Positions 58,035 to 64,000 of a stretch of DNA of 64,000 nucleotides are shown piece by piece (position 1 is the stretch's first letter; every line of letters starts with the position of its first letter). The notes under the pieces were generated by a model. It did no database searches. It had not been told where the DNA came from and saw only the letters and a program-made list of their open reading frames with translations. This stretch comes from Mytilus edulis. Taxonomy: Eukaryota > Mollusca > Bivalvia > Mytilida > Mytilidae. The position numbers and the translations under genes were made by a program. Location: contig NC_092351.1 of assembly GCF_963676685.1 (NCBI RefSeq), forward strand, positions 38,058,733-38,122,732. The letters are read 5' to 3'.

Positions 58035-59498
58035 GCATTGCAAAAACAATGAACACGAAGTCGGTACTAATCAACTAAACTATACGTACTAGTTATAAAT
58101 GACATTAAATATTTAACACTTATAAAATCTATCTATAATTTCAAATCTGAAAACCCATCACTGGAGATTTTAAAAATGTTTTTGAAGTAACATCAAGTAC
58201 TGTAATATGGATACACAGGTTAAATATTAAAACAAAACTTTAATGTTATCACTAGGGGAATAAGACCTGTTCTTTCTGAAAAGGACGCAGTCTGGGAGCG
58301 ACGTTTTTGATATATTCTAAATCATTTTAAAAGTCAATCTAGATTGATGATATAATAACGATTCAATTTCATTTTATAATTATACAATTGATAATAGATT
58401 GAAAAAGAGCAAAATATATATATTCATGTAATTTATGAATAAATATCATAGTTCATGAAAACAGAAATAAGAGAAGAATGATACGTATACTAGCTTTTGG
58501 AAACTGTATTTAATCATAAAGGTAAGATTGTAATAAATACATACAAAGGGTTTGATTTCTAGTCGTTCTGATATCTTTCCTTTAACAAATTTAAAAAAAG
58601 GTTTTGGTGTATTGTATCATGACACCAAATCAATCATCAATATGTACACCCAACAAAACCCATTACCAAGGTTATTGAGAATACAAGGTACAATTGCACA
58701 AATCAAGTTCAATATATGAGAAAAGTTGGTATGAGTGCCAAAAAGTCAACTCTCCATTCCAGTCAAAATTTGTATGCATTACAAAAACAATGAACACGAA
58801 GCCGGTACTAATCAATTAAACAATACTGTCTAGTTATAAATAACATTAAAAATTTAACACTTTTAAAATCCATCTATAATTTTAATCTGAAAACCCGTCA
58901 CTGGAGATTTAAATATGTTTTTGAAATAGCATCAATTCCTGTAATATGGTAATAAATGTTAAATATTCAAACAAAATTGCAATGCTATAACCAGGGGAAT
59001 AAGACCTGTTCTTTCTAAAAAGGCTCTAGGAGTAACTTTTTTGATATTATCCAAATCATTTCAAAAGTCAATCTAGATTAATGATATAATAACGATTAAT
59101 TTCATTTTATAATTATAAAACTGATAATAGATTGAAAAAGAGCAAAATGTATATATCCATGTCATTTGAGTATAAATATCATAGTTCCTGAAAACAGAAA
59201 TAAGAGAAGAATGATATGCATACTACCTTTTGGCAACTTTATTCAAACATAAAGGTAAGATTGTAATTAATACATACAATAGGTCTATTTTCTAATCGTT
59301 GTTCTGATAACTTACTTTAACAAATGTAAAAAAATATATATAAATGTTTTGGTGTATTGAATCGTGACACAAAATCAATATGCACACAAAATCCATAACC
59401 ATGGTTGAGGATACTACAGGGTACAATTGCACAGATCAAGTTCAATAGATATAAGAAAAGTTGGTATGAGTCAACTCTCCATCCCAGTCAAAATTTGT
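58035..59498 (+). repeat. 741-bp direct tandem duplication
   Basis: Unit 1 (58035-58775) and unit 2 (58776-59498) align over their full length. Shared blocks are ACAATGAACACGAAG, CACTGGAGATTT, GGGGAATAAGACCTGTTCTT, AGAGAAGAATGATA and CAACTCTCCATTCCAGTCAA. Substitutions and small indels are scattered. Neither unit has a coding frame of note. It lies just upstream of the second gene. Confidence 0.85.
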
Positions 59499-60123
59499 AA
59501 AAGAACACCATTAAAGGTCAAATTACGGTCTTAAACACAGAGCTTCAAGAGCTTGCGCGAAAGATACCAAAAGGGACATCCAAACTCATAAGTCGAAATA
59601 AACTGACAACACCATTTCTAATAAAGAAAAATATAAACAAACAAATAAATGAATAATATCAATAAACCACATGTTAATGCAAAATAATAATATACAATGC
59701 TGTTATAATTTGTGCGACAATTTATAAATGACACAGAGACAATACAAACATATAGGACGTTCCTGGGCACACCCGTATATTTGTCAGAAAAAAGCCGGGA
59801 AAACAAAAACTACGAAACATGAACTTATTTCATCCGACATATAAAGAAAGAAAATTAATTCTATTGATGATTTTTTTTTTATAAGAAAGGAATAAATTTT
59901 GTTTTGTATAAAAATAAAAGTGAACAAAAAATTGTTACTTCCGAGAAAAAATATATTCCTCCTTTAAAATAATCCTCTTGTTTTGTGACAACACAACCTA
60001 TAAGAGAACCTTATTTGTCCTTCAGTATTAAATATGTCTGCAGCAATTCTTGTAGGTTTTTTGAATTAGTCTTTTTAATAAACTGATGAAAGCAATATTA
60101 CATGTTTACTACTTTTTTTGCAG

Positions 60124-60206
60124 AAAAACTTTTGAATTAGCCGGGAATATGCATGTAAACGGATATGTCTTGCTCGTTTTGATTGTAGCTGGGAAAACAA
60201 ATTCGG
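60124..60206 (+). CDS. Second gene, exon 1: short 5' UTR and signal peptide
   Basis: After a T-rich acceptor (TTTTTTTGCAG) there are 25 nt of leader, then ATG at 60149 opening MHVNGYVLLVLIVAGKTNSG, a typical secretion signal. The donor is GTAAAT at 60207, in phase 1. This layout, including the 25-nt leader, is the same as exon 1 of the upstream gene. An upstream in-frame ATG at 60086 would add 21 residues but crosses the acceptor, so 60149 is preferred. The next exon of the right phase is at 63424. Confidence 0.65.
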
Positions 60207-60884
60207 GTAAATACAATTTTAGATATTTAGATAAAGTCTTATTTGATCAACAGTATAAACAAGAAATGGACGTCATGCGTACACTTATTTTTGGGATCCT
60301 GGTATAATAATATTTTATTTTGATAAAAACAAGGTTTGAATATGTAAAAGTACATTCATACCTTTAACCTGTACAAACTATTGTGACAATTTGTGTGAAA
60401 CTGATGTCACAACGTACGGCAGGGGTTTATGCAATAATCCTCCATTTTAAACTCTTGATCAATCGTGGCAAAACAAGTCAAAAGAGAAATAAGCGACCCG
60501 AGTCAATTTTGAGGAAAGGGAATTACAACCATAGATGGAGCCCCACAACTTTTAACAATACAAATAGTACATGTAAGCATGAATACACAATATAAATAAA
60601 CAAAGTTGAAAGGCATGATAGTTCGACTCCAATCTTAATTGACTAGGATTGTCAGTTTTCCTTTCGAAGGTCGATGGTTTTCTCCGTGCATTCCGGCTTT
60701 TTCCACCAATAAAAATCCAATAAAGTAGCCGCAAAGTGGTGTTTAAACACCATCAAGCAAGCCAAATACTATGCATGAATCATTATCCGTGGGATACCAA
60801 TTTTCGTAAATTCGTTGGGTTTAGGCGAACAAAGAATTTGAATATTTAACGTAGTACAAACTTATAATAGGTTTGTATGCAGAC

Positions 60885-61160
60885 TTATGTACAGTAGTTG
60901 TCGTTTGTTCATGTAATTTATACGTGTTTCTCGTTTCTCGTTTTTTTTTTATATAGATAAGACCGTTGGTTTTCCCGTTTGAATGGTTTTACACAAGTAA
61001 TTTTGGGGCCCGTTATAGCTTGTTGTTCGGTGTGAGCAAAGGCTCCGTGTTGAAGGCCGTACATTGACCTTTAATGGTTTACTTTTTTTTTAAATTGTTA
61101 TTTGGATGGAGAGTTGTCTCATTGGCACTCACACCACATCTTCCTATATCTATTATGTAA
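60885..61160 (+). repeat. Dispersed repeat family B copy
   Basis: GTACAGTAGTTGTCGTTTGT, then GGCTCCGTGTTGAAGGCCGT and GTCTCATTGGCACTCACACC. It lies in the first intron of the second gene. Confidence 0.65.
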
Positions 61161-61900
61161 AATTACAAAGTCGGATACACATGACTCATCAGTGACGCTT
61201 AGATCAAAATAGTTGATAAGCCAAATAAGTACAAAGTTGAAGAGCATTGAAGACCCAAAGTTCCAAAAAGTTGTGCTAAATATGCTAAGGTGATCTATTC
61301 CTGGGGTTAGAAAATCCTTAGTTTTTCGAAAAATTCGAAGTTTTGTAAACAGGAAATGTATAAAAAAAACACAATATAATTGATATTCATGTCAACACCG
61401 AAGTGCTGAAACTTTCTTTAAATCAGCAAAAAGTCCAAAGTTTTGTACACAGGAAATTTATAAAAATGACCATATAATTGATATTCATGTCAACACTGAA
61501 GTGCTGACTATTGGGATGGTGATACCCTCGAGGACGAAACGTCCACCAGCAGTGGCATCTACCCAATGGTGTAAATAGTTGTCATAGGTACCAGGATTAT
61601 AATCTAAAACACCAGATGCGCGTTTCGTCTACATAAGACTCATTAGTGACACTCAATCAAAATATTTATATAGCCAAACAAGTACAAAGTTGAAAAGCAT
61701 TGAGGACCTAAAATTCCAAAAAGTTGTGACAAATACGGCCAAGGTGGTCTATTCCTGGGAAAGGAAAATCCTTAGTTTTTCGAAAAATTCGAAGTTTTGT
61801 AAATAGGTAATTTAAAAAAAAAACCAACAATATAATTGATATTCATGTGAACACCGAAGTGCTGAAACTTTCTTTAATTCAGCAAAAATTGGACCCCAGG
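61160..61900 (-). repeat. Dispersed repeat family D, two consecutive copies
   Basis: Blocks CAAGTACAAAGTTGAA-AGCATT, CCTTAGTTTTTCGAAAAATT and AATATAATTGATATTCATGT occur at about 61215-61420 and again at 61675-61870. A GAGGACGAAACGTCCACCAG segment lies between, and GTCTACATAAGACTCATTAG marks the start of the second copy. Other family D pieces: 20-170, 11585-11670, 28405-28480 and 30795-30870 (plus), 54730-54910 (minus). Confidence 0.7.
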
Positions 61901-62059
61901 AAAATAAATGAATACACACAGCAATATACTGTACATGACTTACATGAACTTGTCCATTTCCATCAAAGAATGTAAGGTAGTATTGAATTATTCCCTTCTC
62001 TAAAATCTGGACAAGTGGTGTATAAAAATTATAGTTACACAAGAGAACAAATATTCAGT

Positions 62060-62310
62060 CGTTGTCGTCGGTTTGTGTTTGCTATATTTGTTTTTGTAAA
62101 TGGTCTTGTTATAAATAAGGACGTTTGGTTATTTGTTTCATATGTTTCATATAATGGTCCTTTATAGCCGTTAATGCGGTATGAGTTTTTCTCATTGTTG
62201 AAGTCTGTGCTGTTGCCTATAATTACCTACATCCGCCTCTGCCTTCTTTGGGTGGGGATAATCGTCTTTATGACATGTATATGCCACATCTCCTTATTTT
62301 TATATACAAC
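62060..62310 (+). repeat. Dispersed repeat family B copy (diverged)
   Basis: GTTGTCGTCGGTTTGTGTTT, GTCCTTTATAGCCGTTAATG and TATGCCACATCTCCTTAT, in the first intron of the second gene. Confidence 0.5.
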
Positions 62311-63423
62311 CTGTTGATACTTTTGTACTTTGGTTTGTCTCTGCTAATAACTGTTAAAGAAATTTTAACACTTATTTCACCGAATACGTACTTATTGGAA
62401 ATAAAAGTATAAGAAAAAAAGTATGTGTTATTATTTGAAATTGGATTTGAACTACATCTAGCTATGTGCTCTTGGGTCTATATTTATTTTTGTCTATTTG
62501 TGCTATGCTTGTGCTTTGTGTCAATCAAATTAGATAAATGTTTTGCCAACGGGTTTTTACTTGTTGAATAAGCAAGAACATTCTTTACTTCGACAAATTA
62601 TGTGAGCGTCTTAACCGAGTCGGAAGCCTGTTCTTCCGTTAAGTCGTTAATACTGCTTCCTTTATTTTGTTTTTGCGCCTGCTATTTTTAGCATGAATTA
62701 GATTAATATTAATCTCTTTTCAATTGTTTCACGTTTAACAATGCGGAAGACTTGATAACTTACTATAAGGTATTGGTTTTGTTGATTGCTTAAGTTCCAA
62801 GACTACATTGTATACCGAATTCGATCCATGTTCGGAAAATTACTACAACAGTGTTCCAAACAGATTTACAGTTTTTTTCAAACGTTTTCATCCTTATACA
62901 TTCTACCTGACACACATTTTACTCGTTTAGAAACCTGACATGGTTGAAAGATAATATAGTGCTGATTATGTTGACCTTATTACTTCAATGCTATATGTAT
63001 AGCTCGTATTATCTTTCAGAAAGTTATAATTTTTAATGTACTCCATTGTAGCATGATATCGTTTGTTTTTATTAAGCTCGATTTAAAAACAGTCCTTCTG
63101 TCTCTGGTGGGTCGCTGTGTTGTTGCCAATGATTCCTTTTATCTTACTTTTGTAGAAAAAAGAACAGCAAAAGTGTGTTTTTCATAAATTTTGTAAATCA
63201 TATGGAGATCATGCAATCACCCCACCCCCTCTCAACTTAATTTGGGAAAAGTAGATTGAGCAATATGGATATATGTAAAAATCAATGTCGGATAAACAAA
63301 ACTTGCAGCAGTTTAACCCATTCAACCCCCAAACTATTAGATTTTTTTTTATCCTACATTGATCTTTTGATGTCGTCCCTCAGAATTAACGCTGTTTTGA
63401 ACATCTTTCAGTGTCAGTGACAG

Positions 63424-64000
63424 GAAGCATGAATTCAAGCTTTGTCTTACCGCTAATAGTCTTCGGCGAAGGTATATTTAACGTTAGCATTACATTAGAA
63501 ATCCAAGCACAACATCCAGTAATATCGTCAACTGAATATATGATTGCTCTAGGAGGAAAAGTAATACCACCGTTTAATTTATCGCTTGATGAAAGTCATG
63601 GACTTAATATACCTACACAAGACATTGAGGTTATATACATTATCAGGAATGCTGTTTACGTTATAGAACAAGGTTCTATAATAAAAAATGATATGTTGGA
63701 CAGTTGGTTGGAGGATGCAATGATCTCAATGAATGTAAGGTATGGAACATTAGCACCAATGGCAATGTATCCCATTGGTAGCTTAGGAAACGAGTACAAT
63801 GTGATTACATACTGTCAAATCCTTGGTAAATGCTTCATTAGTATAACTACGCTTCCTGATATAACAGTCGAAGTTAAGGTAGCGCTACCTGAAACGAGAA
63901 AATCAAATAGAAAAATCGAAGTCACATTTCATAATACAAAATATGGAAGTGGAGAAACAATCTTATTTGAAATATCCGGAAATTACACAGCAATACTAGA
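63424..64000 (+). CDS. Second gene, exon 2 (partial): IgGFc-binding-type domain
   Basis: Open from the acceptor at 63421-63423 (GTGACAG) to the window edge, about 193 codons, phase 1. It begins GSMNSSFVLPLIVFGEG, comparable to GSLDFVLVPIYTSD in exon 2 of the first gene. Farther on, YNVITYCQILGKCFISI aligns with YKIISYCQILGSCHVGF, and a run ALPETRKSNRKIEVTFHN matches the NITLPKVDKIELDVNGT position. It is therefore a paralogue of IgGFc-type domain 1. A second AG at 63411-63412 could serve as acceptor, but only 63424 reproduces the phase and the GS start. The rest of the gene lies outside the window. Confidence 0.8.

Noticed and set aside
62590-62625. Possible tRNA-like segment
   Set aside because: A GAGTCGG string drew attention, but no cloverleaf, B box or acceptor stem could be formed.

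Overview
The window looks like AT-rich eukaryotic DNA from a bivalve mollusc. I favour a marine mussel (Mytilus-like), because several dispersed repeats resemble ones I associate with mussel genomes and because the genes are made of short symmetric extracellular-domain exons separated by kilobase introns. The species call is an inference from memory; no search was run. Coding sequence is only a few percent of the window, and there are no bacterial-style operons, CRISPR arrays or rRNA genes.

Layout. 1-4241 is repeat-rich, with a broken reverse transcriptase (1462-2154). 4242-40463 holds sixteen coding exons on the plus strand. They read as a signal peptide, an IgGFc-binding-type domain, a DxDxDG acidic linker, a C-type lectin domain in two exons, a short linker, a second IgGFc-binding-type domain, two more acidic linkers, six CCP/sushi domains, and a stalk with a transmembrane helix and a 25-residue tail. 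The phases agree at all fifteen junctions. The joined frame closes on 4599 nt (1532 residues plus stop). The left half lacks a 3' end and the right half lacks a signal-peptide exon, so I favour one gene, though two tandem genes cannot be excluded. 40464-60123 has no convincing gene: it holds reverse-transcriptase remnants, a LINE tail, fold-back elements, tandem repeats and dispersed repeats. 60124-64000 is the head of a second, related gene: a signal-peptide exon with the same 25-nt leader as the first gene, then the start of a paralogous IgGFc-binding-type exon that runs off the window. The locus therefore looks like part of a tandem family of secreted or membrane recognition proteins.

How the parts may work together (inference). 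The ectodomain combines IgGFc-type, lectin-like and complement-control modules on one membrane anchor, as expected of a cell-surface recognition or adhesion receptor. The cytoplasmic tail is short and basic, with no signalling motif I recognise.

Most unusual structures: (1) an array of about 13 copies of a ~62-bp unit in intron 1, whose first copy is the 3' end of the signal-peptide exon plus its 5' splice site; (2) a ~295-bp near-perfect inverted repeat at 52447-53337; (3) a nested set of inverted repeats at 13354-18690 inside the longest intron of the left half; (4) reverse-transcriptase elements resembling the Penelope-like group, whose 3' tails recur as dispersed repeats.
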